Positions 24,804 through 32,401 of a stretch of 42,085 bases of DNA are shown in pieces. The translations under genes and the position numbers were made by a program. The notes under the pieces are model-generated. The model had not been told where the DNA came from and searched no databases. It saw nothing but the letters and a program-made list of their open reading frames with translations. Every line of letters starts with the position of its first letter. Positions within the stretch are counted from its first letter, which is position 1. Origin of the DNA: Euryarchaeota archaeon UBA52. GTDB taxonomy: Archaea > Thermoplasmatota > Poseidoniia > Poseidoniales > Thalassarchaeaceae. The stretch is taken from the NCBI GenBank assembly GCA_002505455.1, contig DAVB01000032.1, positions 1-42,085 of the forward strand, in the 5' to 3' direction.

Positions 24804-26135
24804 ATGTATCTAATCACTATCGAAGGCGGCGACGGAAGTGGGAAAGGGTTAGCTGCCACGGTCATTAGCGAGGTTCTAGCCAAAGAGCGCGGATTCAACT
24901 CGGTCGAGCTCACTGCAGAGCCAAGAAGACGGCATCCCCTCGGCAGGGCAGCCATTAACGCAGTCCGTGAGAAAAAACACCCTCCTCAACATGAAGCCAA
25001 GCTCTTCGCTTTAGACCGCTTAGATCACGGTTTGAATTGGATACTCCCCAGATTGCAAGATGGCTCTGTTGTGATATGTGACAGAAACATCCACTCTTCG
25101 ATGGTCTACCAAGGCGTGGTAGGGGGCTTAGGGATACGCAATGTCGCCTCACTCAATGCAGGAGCACTCGTACCCGATCTATGCATATGGGTCGACTGTG
25201 ACCCCGAGATTGCCATACGCAGAATCAAGAGTGGGAGTCTTAGAGAGGCTTCGCCAGACAAAGCTGAGTATTTCGAAACGCTAGAAATCCAACGAATGAT
25301 AAGATCGGGTTACTCCGAGGTATTATCGGGAAACTCACCTACGGACACACCATTCGACGAAGTTGAAATCATTGGCCCGATTCTCAATGACACGTCTGCA
25401 GATGAATTCTCATCCAGAGTCACAAATGAGCTCAGACGGTTCCTCCGATCAAGACCAAAGCCAAAGAACGTGGATATCAATGATGTAGATTTGACATCTA
25501 TAGAGCGAATAATCGGATGGAATTCAGGCCAAGCAAAACTTCCCGGATTTGAGATGAGCTCCAAATCTACGAATCAGATAATTCCTTGGCATGCGATTCG
25601 TGATGCTGAGCGGAAACACTCTGGCTCCATACATGAAGATGCAGATGAGAGCCTGCCTAGAAGTATCCATTCAAGATCGATCTACTCGGTGATGGGCGCG
25701 ATATCACTTCTCTCAGCATCCGATTTGAACGAAATCTTATCCGCCATGGGACCAACAAGGTTGATTTCAAGAAGACATGCGAATCGAGTCATAACCCATC
25801 TCTCCGACTCCAGATTCTGGGTGCGAGAATCCTCTGGAGCGCGCGGAGAGGGGAGCCACTACAGAGTCACTAGAGAAGGCATGGCCCTTGGCAAACTCAT
25901 GCTTGTGCTTTGGCCAATTAGATCCCACATCAGGCTCTGGCGTTCACGCAACCCAAGAACAAGTTACAAGCATGCCTTGTCGGGAATAATAAAGATGGGA
26001 CTCAGCGAAGGTGAGTTCCACGCTCTCATAGAAAGGATCAGGTCGATATTGCCGGCATCTAACACGCCCCAAGGGCCGAATTACGAGGAATTCCTCCTTA
26101 ATTGGTGGAATTCTCAGGTATCTATCGTATCTTGA
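24804..26135 (+). CDS. Thymidylate-kinase-like protein with large C-terminal winged-helix-like extension
   Basis: A 443-residue protein. Residues 1-210 resemble dTMP kinase: P-loop EGGDGSGKG (7-15), TAEPRRRHPLGR at the TREP position, a DRLDHG helix, CDRNIHSSMVYQG at the DR(Y/H) position, and IWVDCDPEIAIRRI. Deviations from dTMP kinase are Ala for Arg in TREP and Asn for Tyr/His after DR, so the substrate may differ. Residues about 225-443 are extra. Part of them (about 330-385, with SRRHANRVITHLSDSRFWVRE and a hairpin ending HYRVTREGMALGKL) looks like a winged helix, the rest is helical. It is the last gene of the three-gene operon with the cyclase and follows one base after its neighbour. 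It may be the organism's real Tmk or a regulator. Confidence 0.75.
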   Translation: MYLITIEGGDGSGKGLAATVISEVLAKERGFNSVELTAEPRRRHPLGRAAINAVREKKHPPQHEAKLFALDRLDHGLNWILPRLQDGSVVICDRNIHSSMVYQGVVGGLGIRNVASLNAGALVPDLCIWVDCDPEIAIRRIKSGSLREASPDKAEYFETLEIQRMIRSGYSEVLSGNSPTDTPFDEVEIIGPILNDTSADEFSSRVTNELRRFLRSRPKPKNVDINDVDLTSIERIIGWNSGQAKLPGFEMSSKSTNQIIPWHAIRDAERKHSGSIHEDADESLPRSIHSRSIYSVMGAISLLSASDLNEILSAMGPTRLISRRHANRVITHLSDSRFWVRESSGARGEGSHYRVTREGMALGKLMLVLWPIRSHIRLWRSRNPRTSYKHALSGIIKMGLSEGEFHALIERIRSILPASNTPQGPNYEEFLLNWWNSQVSIVS

Positions 26136-26871
26136 GCCTAGATTCCGCAGGTAGCACAACTTCCCCTACATCGTCAAAGTCAGACCCCCGGGCACAGATG
26201 GTGGCTGCAATTAGCCATGCTAGAGCAGCACCCGCGGTAGAACCTGTTAGCAATCTAACTACATTGGTCGATTCATAGTCCGTGAGAAGCTGAGTGAATC
26301 CATCTATTCCAGTAGGAGCCAATCCTGCGATGATAATTGCCCACATAGCGATTAGCCGCCTATCTGATCTATAGAGGGGCGCTATCCATCTATCCGGCAA
26401 TATGGACAGAAACGAATCACGAATACTATAGCGATTAAGTCCAAACCTGCTCCAGACCATCGCTCCGGCCACAAAACCAAGTAAAATCCCAATATCACGA
26501 GCGCATATAGCTGTTTGATTGCCATTCACCTCGAAAGATCGGGTGTACTTCTGATGGCAATTAAGATCCCCTATCATGTATACGAAAGCTACCAGTGGAC
26601 CATGTTCGCTCCAAGCAAACACCCCGCCATGTATGAATTGATTATGCCCGACAGAAGAGTCTTCTCCATTGTCCCCATTGCCCCAAGACCCCCATCCATC
26701 TACTGTTGCATAGTCAATCAAATTCGCCCTCCCGGAGAGATCAGGAATCGTGCCATGTTCCATCGTTAGAGGTGTGACGAATACTAGTAATAGGTAAGAA
26801 CCCGCAATTAGAGCAAGACGAACACCTATCTTCCCCTCCCTGATTCTGTTAGAGGCCCCGTTTCGCTCCAT
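26122..26871 (-). CDS. DUF2085 family membrane protein
   Basis: A 249-residue integral membrane protein with about five hydrophobic segments. The conserved DUF2085 pattern is present: LNCHQKYTRSFEVNGNQTAICARDIGILLGFVAGA, with CHQ, RSF, NGN and CxRDxGIxxG in the family order (given here in pieces, residues about 109-145). The cysteines and His suggest metal or thiol chemistry, but the family's function is unknown. Its 3' end overlaps the convergent kinase-like gene by 14 bases. Start ATG 26871 is clear. The divergent gap to the next gene has a short CCCG/CGGG hairpin. Confidence 0.82.
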   Translation of the reverse strand: MERNGASNRIREGKIGVRLALIAGSYLLLVFVTPLTMEHGTIPDLSGRANLIDYATVDGWGSWGNGDNGEDSSVGHNQFIHGGVFAWSEHGPLVAFVYMIGDLNCHQKYTRSFEVNGNQTAICARDIGILLGFVAGAMVWSRFGLNRYSIRDSFLSILPDRWIAPLYRSDRRLIAMWAIIIAGLAPTGIDGFTQLLTDYESTNVVRLLTGSTAGAALAWLIAATICARGSDFDDVGEVVLPAESRLKIR

Positions 26872-26944
26872 GGGCCCCGTTTACGGGTGACGTCTATCAA
26901 TAATCCTCAGGCTAATTCATGTTGGATTGCCATGCTCGACGTAC

Positions 26945-27724
26945 ATGGCCGGCGCATCTTCGCGGGATGCTTTGACTGCATCGCTGGTCATTGGCGCTAT
27001 GGCTGCAGTGATAGTCACCATATTCTCCTTGATAGGCGGCGACGCCAATCCTGAATCAATACCAGGTGCACTACGAACCGGTCTAAGCGCAGGGGCAACA
27101 ACTTCCGCAGCTGTATTGATTTTGGTACTCATTCGCCTAAGGCAGAGAGCGAAAAACCCAGTTTACGTGGAGGATAAACAAGAGACGGCCAAATTCCTTC
27201 GTGGCGCTATTGGAGGCGTCCTGATGTCTATCGGTACAATGGATAGGTTTCCATGGGACCCCAGGACTAAGATAAGGGTCGAGAGAGGCATCCTAACAGT
27301 TGAGCTGATAGGACTTGACGCTAAAGCCGCCACCGCCGCAATTGAATGCGTCATTCGAAACCGCTCGAGACTAGGGAGGCTCAGGATAGTAACCGGCGCC
27401 GAAGAACGATGGGAAGGGGAGCGTTCGTTTCCAAACATACGTCCAGCAGTACTGCAGAGACTCAAGATAGATGCCCAAGAGGCTCAATGGCAGATTCTCC
27501 AGTCTAGAAGTTCTGTAGTTCTGAGGCCAATGGGGCTGCCCCCATCGCCCAAAAGAATCGCATTACGAATGACGATCTACGGGCCACCCATGATTGCTGT
27601 AATGCACTTTTCATTCCGTGATTTAGCAGGCTCAGGTGGCAGCTCCGTCGGAGGGATTTTCGGAATCTGCGTCGGGTTTCTGCTCACTGTATTAATGGCA
27701 AGCCACAGAGACAGAACCGGTTAG
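26945..27724 (+). CDS. Membrane protein of unknown function
   Basis: About 259 residues, not recognised. Two hydrophobic segments lie at the N-terminus (about 14-36 and 46-66), then a soluble, basic middle domain of about 150 residues with repeated alpha/beta character (IRVERGILTVELIGLDAKAA, RLGRLRIVTGAEERW), and a last hydrophobic stretch (about 230-252). No signature cysteines or catalytic pattern is evident. ATG 26945 is chosen; a TTG at 26927 would add six residues. It stands alone on the plus strand, divergent from the DUF2085 gene, and is followed by the Cys-rich miniprotein gene on the other strand. Confidence 0.6.
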   Translation: MAGASSRDALTASLVIGAMAAVIVTIFSLIGGDANPESIPGALRTGLSAGATTSAAVLILVLIRLRQRAKNPVYVEDKQETAKFLRGAIGGVLMSIGTMDRFPWDPRTKIRVERGILTVELIGLDAKAATAAIECVIRNRSRLGRLRIVTGAEERWEGERSFPNIRPAVLQRLKIDAQEAQWQILQSRSSVVLRPMGLPPSPKRIALRMTIYGPPMIAVMHFSFRDLAGSGGSSVGGIFGICVGFLLTVLMASHRDRTG

Positions 27725-27862
27725 TCAGTAGATTGGAACACCTTCGCAACACGCCTCAACGACCCTTCTACAGCGAGGACACTCCATGTGTTGCTTCATC
27801 GGCACCGCATCGCCCCTGAATCCACATTCACAAACAATCCCTTGGCAGTGATCCGAGTCCAT
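27725..27862 (-). CDS. 45-residue Cys-rich putative zinc-binding miniprotein
   Basis: An open frame on the minus strand, ATG 27862 to TGA 27725, encodes 45 residues with seven cysteines: C6, C11, C13, C28, C31, C38 and C39. CxC (11-13) plus CPRC (28-31) resembles a zinc ribbon, and a further CC pair lies near the end. It sits 36 bases beyond the sufD stop with an AT-rich AATATTATT about 30 bases upstream of the ATG, and ends in a gap that is otherwise empty. The density of Cys in CxC/CxxC spacing argues against chance. It may belong to the SUF transcript. Too short for confident family assignment. Confidence 0.6.
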   Translation of the reverse strand: MDSDHCQGIVCECGFRGDAVPMKQHMECPRCRRVVEACCEGVPIY

Positions 27863-27898
27863 GGGCTGAGTGCTTCATGGAAGGTGGAATAATATTAC

Positions 27899-29011
27899 TC
27901 AGTTATTCAGATTCACGAGGGCATCTTCAACGGCTGATATCAACCATGAGTGAACATCTTGTCCCCCCATTTCAGTGAGGGTGGAATTGAGGAATGCTGC
28001 GATGAGGGCATCTTCCGATTCTTGCTCCGAGAAACCTCTGGCCATAAGATAGAATCTCTGACTTTCATCAACAGGACCATTCGCTGTACCATGTCCGCAC
28101 CCAACGACATCACTCTCCTCGACTTCGAGTTCTGGGATGCTATTTGCACTTGCCTTCTTTGAGAGCAGGAGATTATGGAATAGTTGACCGGCATCTGCCT
28201 GCTTGGCCCCTTTTTCGATACGGAGCATTCCTGTACCAACAGAAGTGCTTGCTCCTCCGCATGCTGTGTGCCATTCTAGACGGCTGTATGTGTGGGGCGC
28301 CGTGTGGTTAATCTCTATGTGATGATCAAGATGCATCTTTTCAGCAGATAGGAGGGAGCCGAGCACATTGAGGCTGGAACCCGGGGAATCCAACAAATAT
28401 CTGATATCGGCTTTAGTCTTCTGACTCCCCGCGCTGACGGTTCCAGATGTGATCGTCGAATCACGTCCAGCGCGCAACGCATCCACGCGAACCAGAGAAC
28501 CACCCTGAATTTTGCTCACGACGACGTCTGTGACGATGGACCCCTTTCCTGTTTCAGCGGTTCTCAGCAGTCCGAGCCATTCGCATGGCCCTGATATGCG
28601 TGTGAGAATTGTTGCTTCAGATAGATCCCCCGCTAGAATATGCAGATGTAGGGCCTCAACCCCGCCCTCAGTCTCGATGTCAATGAGAAGGGGTTTCTCA
28701 TTCGACCATTTCCCTGGTATGGATAGTACCAATGAATTACCTTTTGTGATAGCCATTAGGAATGAATCCGTGGTCGGTGACCCCTCAAAGGGAATTCCAG
28801 CCTCTTTTCCAGTCTCCAGAGTCACGCCTTCTACGGGCTCTCCATCTACGTAGGTCAAATTTACTCTCGGGGATTTAACATCCCTGGGAATTTCTTTGAA
28901 ATCACCAGTTGGATGGATTTTTTTCCAAGGGGTGTAGCGCCAAAGATGGTCTGAGGTAGGGGGCTCGTCGAGTGACAAGTACAATTCTTCTGAGACGCCC
29001 ATATCCTCCAC
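27899..29011 (-). CDS. sufD: Fe-S cluster assembly protein SufD
   Basis: A 370-residue SufB/SufD family protein that forms the scaffold with SufB and SufC. Seen: N-terminal DHLWRYTPWKKIHP, a beta-helix core (res about 100-290), and the C-terminal signature VGCGHGTANGPVDESQRFYLMARGFSEQESEDALI with the conserved Cys-x-His and YLMxRG(F/L)xxxEA pattern (given in parts). It lacks the longer SufB N-terminus, which identifies it as SufD. GTG 29011 begins 12 bases after the SufB stop; ATG 29002 is possible and follows a GGAGG very closely. Final gene of sufC-sufB-sufD, apart from the miniprotein. Confidence 0.93.
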   Translation of the reverse strand: MEDMGVSEELYLSLDEPPTSDHLWRYTPWKKIHPTGDFKEIPRDVKSPRVNLTYVDGEPVEGVTLETGKEAGIPFEGSPTTDSFLMAITKGNSLVLSIPGKWSNEKPLLIDIETEGGVEALHLHILAGDLSEATILTRISGPCEWLGLLRTAETGKGSIVTDVVVSKIQGGSLVRVDALRAGRDSTITSGTVSAGSQKTKADIRYLLDSPGSSLNVLGSLLSAEKMHLDHHIEINHTAPHTYSRLEWHTACGGASTSVGTGMLRIEKGAKQADAGQLFHNLLLSKKASANSIPELEVEESDVVGCGHGTANGPVDESQRFYLMARGFSEQESEDALIAAFLNSTLTEMGGQDVHSWLISAVEDALVNLNN

Positions 29012-29023
29012 CGAAAGAATAGT

Positions 29024-30439
29024 TCAGCCTATGCTACCTTCCATTTCGAGCGCCATTAATTTGTTTAATTCCACGGCATACTCCATTGGAAGCTCTCTTG
29101 TAAAAGGCTCAAAGAAACCATTGACTATCATCGCAAGAGCCTCTTCTTCAGAATGGCCCCTGCTCATTAGGTAGAACACCTGGTCATCACTTACCTTTGA
29201 GACACTTGCCTCATGCTCACAACGAGCAGATGGATTCGCCACTTCCATGGTGGGATACGTGTCAGTCTGGCTACCATCGTCCAGGATGAGCGCATCGCAG
29301 ACGACATTCAATTTACAGTTCTCAGCCTTTGGAGAAACGGTAACCATTCCCCTGTATGACCCTCTACCTCCATCTTTGGAGATCGACTTTGACAGTATCT
29401 TGCTTGTAGTGTTGGACGCGAGATGATGAATCTTAGCCCCCGCGTCTTGGTGTTGTCCTTTTCCTGCGTATGCAACTGATATGACCTCAGCATGCGACCC
29501 CTCTCCCTTCAGAATCACTGCGGGGTACTTCATCGTTAATTTGGAGCCAATGTTGCCATCAATCCATTCTATCGTTGCATCCTTGTGGGCAATACCTCTC
29601 TTTGTAACAAGATTGTAGACATTAGCCGACCAGTTCTGTATGGTCGAGTATCGAATATGGGCTCCTTCATGAGCAATCAACTCTACAACTGCAGAATGAA
29701 GTGAGTCCGTAGAATAGGTTGGCGCAGTACACCCTTCTACATAATGTATGCTCGATCCTTCGTCCGCCACTATCAGAGTTCTCTCGAATTGGCCCATATT
29801 CTTGGCATTGATTCTGAAATATGCCTGAACGGGCATTTCTACTGAGACCCCTTTCGGGACGTATATGAAAGAACCACCAGACCAAACTGCGGTGTTTAGC
29901 GCTGAGAATTTGTTGTCTTGGTATGGAATGACACTACAGAAGTACTTCTTGACTAACTCAGGATGCTCTCTGAGCCCACTGTCCATATCGAGAAATATGA
30001 CTCCTTGTGACTCGAGGTCTTCTCTTATGCTGTGATAAACCGCCTCTGATTCATACTGTGCTGTTACTCCAGAAAGCCACTTCTGCTCTGCTTCGGGTAT
30101 CCCGAGACGATCGAAGGTATTCCTAATGTCCTCCGGGACATCTTCCCAATCTTTCTCCGTGGAATCTGAGGAGCGCAAATAGTAGCACACCTTATCGAAA
30201 TCGATTCCCTCTAGAGCCTCACGATCCCCGAACCCGGGCATCGGACGATCGATGAAGTGGCGATATGCCTTCACACGAATTTCAGTCATCCATTCAGGCT
30301 CATTTTTGATCTGGGAGATTTTTCTTACAACCTCCTCGCTCAAGCCCGAATCGAAACGTATTGTCGAGTGTTCAGGGTCATGCCACCCCTCTTTGTAGTC
30401 GCCTACCGCTTCCCTGGCTTCTTCCATTGCCATATTCAA
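29024..30439 (-). CDS. sufB: Fe-S cluster assembly scaffold SufB
   Basis: A 471-residue SufB, the central scaffold of the SUF system. Seen: WMTEIRVKAYRHF, VYHSIREDLESQGVIFLDMD, KFSALNTAVWSGGSFIYVPKG, YVEGCTAPTYSTDSLHSAVVE (in parts), and the C-terminal CEHEASVSKVSDDQVFYLMSRG. The TTG at 30439 overlaps the sufC stop as TTGA; ATG 30433 is an alternative, and both lie behind a good GGAGG. Length is normal for archaeal SufB. It is the second of three coupled genes and needs SufC ATP hydrolysis. Confidence 0.95.
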   Translation of the reverse strand: MNMAMEEAREAVGDYKEGWHDPEHSTIRFDSGLSEEVVRKISQIKNEPEWMTEIRVKAYRHFIDRPMPGFGDREALEGIDFDKVCYYLRSSDSTEKDWEDVPEDIRNTFDRLGIPEAEQKWLSGVTAQYESEAVYHSIREDLESQGVIFLDMDSGLREHPELVKKYFCSVIPYQDNKFSALNTAVWSGGSFIYVPKGVSVEMPVQAYFRINAKNMGQFERTLIVADEGSSIHYVEGCTAPTYSTDSLHSAVVELIAHEGAHIRYSTIQNWSANVYNLVTKRGIAHKDATIEWIDGNIGSKLTMKYPAVILKGEGSHAEVISVAYAGKGQHQDAGAKIHHLASNTTSKILSKSISKDGGRGSYRGMVTVSPKAENCKLNVVCDALILDDGSQTDTYPTMEVANPSARCEHEASVSKVSDDQVFYLMSRGHSEEEALAMIVNGFFEPFTRELPMEYAVELNKLMALEMEGSIG

Positions 30440-31206
30440 TCATCCTCCTTTGCGTCTGATTCCAGCCACTCATATCCCTTCTCTTCGAGCTCTAATGCTA
30501 ACTCGGGGCCGCCGCTCTTAACGATCTTGCCCTTGATTAAGACATGAACATAATCAGGCTTGACATGTTCCAATATTCTGCTGTAGTGTGTTATTATCAG
30601 CGCACCTGATTCAGAACCCCGTATTGCAGCGTTTATCCCCCTCGAAACCACTCTGATGCCATCTATATCAAGCCCTGAGTCAGTTTCATCAAGTATTGCA
30701 AGTTTGGGCTTCAGTAGCATTAATTGAAGAATTTCGAATCTCTTCTTCTCACCGCCACTGAAACCATCGTTCACATACCTGGAAAGGAAAGAACGAGGTA
30801 TGCTCACCTCTTCCATTGCAGATTTCAAGGCGTTTCTGAATGGGGCACCCTTAGCAGCCTCATCGCCGCGTATTGCTGCGACTGACTTCCTCAAGAAATG
30901 ACCAACTTGGAGGCCTGGTACTGATTGAGGGTATTGGAATGATAGGAACACGCCCTTTCGAGCCCTCTCCCATGGTTCAAGCTCAAGGAGATCCGCTCCA
31001 TCTAGCTCTATACTGCCTGACTCGATTTCATAGTCCGGATGTCCCATTATAGTGCTGGCAGCTGTAGTCTTTCCACTCCCATTCCTGCCCATTATTGCGT
31101 GGATTTCTCCGCGTTTTATCTCAAGATCAATCCCGTGAAGTATCGAGGTGCCACCGATCCCTACATGTAATCCCTCTAAGGACAAAACTGGTGCATATTC
31201 TGACAT
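30436..31206 (-). CDS. sufC: Fe-S cluster assembly ATPase SufC
   Basis: A 256-residue ABC-type ATPase. Seen: Walker A MGRNGSGKTT, Q-loop LSFQYPQSVPG, signature FSGGEKKRFEILQLMLLKP, Walker B AILDETDSGLD and the H-loop IITHYSRIL; the ETDSGLD form is typical of SufC. ATG 31206 is chosen because GGGAG lies seven bases upstream (31218-31214) and the alignment starts there; the frame stays open to 31389 inside the divergent gene. The SUF operon sufC-sufB-sufD starts here, with a NifU-like gene divergent on the other side of a 103-base gap. Confidence 0.95.
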   Translation of the reverse strand: MSEYAPVLSLEGLHVGIGGTSILHGIDLEIKRGEIHAIMGRNGSGKTTAASTIMGHPDYEIESGSIELDGADLLELEPWERARKGVFLSFQYPQSVPGLQVGHFLRKSVAAIRGDEAAKGAPFRNALKSAMEEVSIPRSFLSRYVNDGFSGGEKKRFEILQLMLLKPKLAILDETDSGLDIDGIRVVSRGINAAIRGSESGALIITHYSRILEHVKPDYVHVLIKGKIVKSGGPELALELEEKGYEWLESDAKEDD

Positions 31207-31309
31207 CAGAAAACTCCCTGTGATATGGCATAGAAGGACTACCTTTTCAATCCATGCCATCTGCTCATCATTGCGAATAGCACAAATTGTTGTGCCCTTT
31301 GGGCCGTCC

Positions 31310-31792
31310 ATGGTTGACACCAAGGGCGAAGATGGCCTTGAAGATCTATACAGGGCGCAAATCGCTCCAATTGTGGATGAGGAGGCCAAGAAGAGAATCG
31401 AGATGTATTCCGACCCTGAAGAGGATCAAAGGCTTCTTTCACTGGATATCGTAGAGACGTTGAGATCCTCATCCCAGGATGCAGTCCCTGCGTTAATGGC
31501 GCGTTTAGGGGCCGTCAGAGCAGCCTTGGAGGGACATGGCGGTGCCTTGGTAATACACGACTTTAGTCTCGAGGAGCACGAAAAGGGGGATGAAACCCTG
31601 TCACTCGTGATTGATCTAGATGGAGCCTGTGTAGCGTGCGGGGCTGCCCCGGGAACTCTCAAGGGCATACAGGACGATCTTCTCGCAGATTCTGGCATAA
31701 GTCGTGTACGCTTTCATAGCGGAATGCTGGAATGGTTCACCGAGATACAGAGAGAATTCGTCCTCGAGCACGGAGAAGTCACATTCCTGTGA
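31310..31792 (+). CDS. NifU-like C-terminal domain Fe-S scaffold protein
   Basis: A 160-residue protein with a NifU C-terminal domain: LGAVRAALEGHGGALVIHDF and then LSLVIDLDGACVACGAAPGTLKGIQDDL, in which the CxxC in DGACVACGAA matches the GxCxxCxxSxxTLKxGIE motif of Nfu carriers. The N-terminal 55 residues are helical and charged with no recognised domain. ATG 31310 is the start; the frame is open farther upstream into sufC but with no support. Divergent orientation next to sufC supports a role in Fe-S cluster delivery. It ends one base before the Maf stop codon, giving a shared TGATCA. Confidence 0.85.
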   Translation: MVDTKGEDGLEDLYRAQIAPIVDEEAKKRIEMYSDPEEDQRLLSLDIVETLRSSSQDAVPALMARLGAVRAALEGHGGALVIHDFSLEEHEKGDETLSLVIDLDGACVACGAAPGTLKGIQDDLLADSGISRVRFHSGMLEWFTEIQREFVLEHGEVTFL

Positions 31793-32401
31793 TCAGCTTG
31801 TGGCGTTATTTTCCAGAATTTCCTGTAGGGCCATCATACCATTTTTCGAGAGTCCGAGGACAGTTATCTCGCTGCCTTTGACAACTTTGACAAGTTTCGA
31901 AGCCCTTCCATGGATATCGTAACCCCCTGCCTTTCCAATCCAAGAACCAGATTCTACCAGGCTGTCCAGCGTATCAGCATCAAGATCCCTGAAATGAACA
32001 TCTGCAGACTCAGTGTAAATCATATTCTCCTCATCACGCGGAAGTAATATCCCAGTACAGGTCCAAACTTTGTGGCTTTTTCCTGAGAGTGTTGTGAGCA
32101 TCTCTCTTGCCTGATTCGAATCATTGGGTTTCCCCATTGGTATTTTGCGGATAGGATCCTCAACCATGGTATCAGACACAATTCCGACCCAGTCGCCTCC
32201 ATTTTCATTGAGAAGCATTCTGGCCGACTCAATCTTAAGTCCAATCACCATCTCAACCGTACGAGAAACGTCAGATGTGTCCATTACTTTCGACTCATCG
32301 ACGTTCAGGGGCACTACCGTGATATCGTGGGATTCCACCCAAGGCCGTGCTTTCAGCCATACATGCCTTCGAGGCGACGCCGAGGCGAGGAAAATCCTCA
32401 T
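31793..32401 (-). CDS. maf: Maf/Ham1-type nucleotide pyrophosphatase
   Basis: A 202-residue Maf protein, a pyrophosphatase of non-canonical or modified nucleotides. Seen: N-terminal LASASPRRHVWL, PLNVDES for the VDE motif, IVSDTMVE where most members have ADTVV, GKPNDSNQAREMLTTLSGKSH, WTCTG, and WIGKAGGYDIHGRA at the C-terminus. The order of motifs and the length match the family. Whether it acts on dTTP/UTP (YhdE type) or methylated nucleotides (YceF type) is not clear. The start ATG 32401 overlaps the stop of the giant subtilase by one base, so they may share a transcript. Confidence 0.9.
   Translation of the reverse strand: MRIFLASASPRRHVWLKARPWVESHDITVVPLNVDESKVMDTSDVSRTVEMVIGLKIESARMLLNENGGDWVGIVSDTMVEDPIRKIPMGKPNDSNQAREMLTTLSGKSHKVWTCTGILLPRDEENMIYTESADVHFRDLDADTLDSLVESGSWIGKAGGYDIHGRASKLVKVVKGSEITVLGLSKNGMMALQEILENNATS

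Noticed and set aside
26876..26887. Short hairpin CCCG/CGGG upstream of the DUF2085 gene
   Set aside because: Four base pairs is too weak to call a regulatory structure.
31148..31309. N-terminal extension of the NifU-like gene (and of sufC to 31389)
   Set aside because: The two extensions overlap each other in the divergent gap and lack family similarity; later ATGs with SD or TATA fit better.
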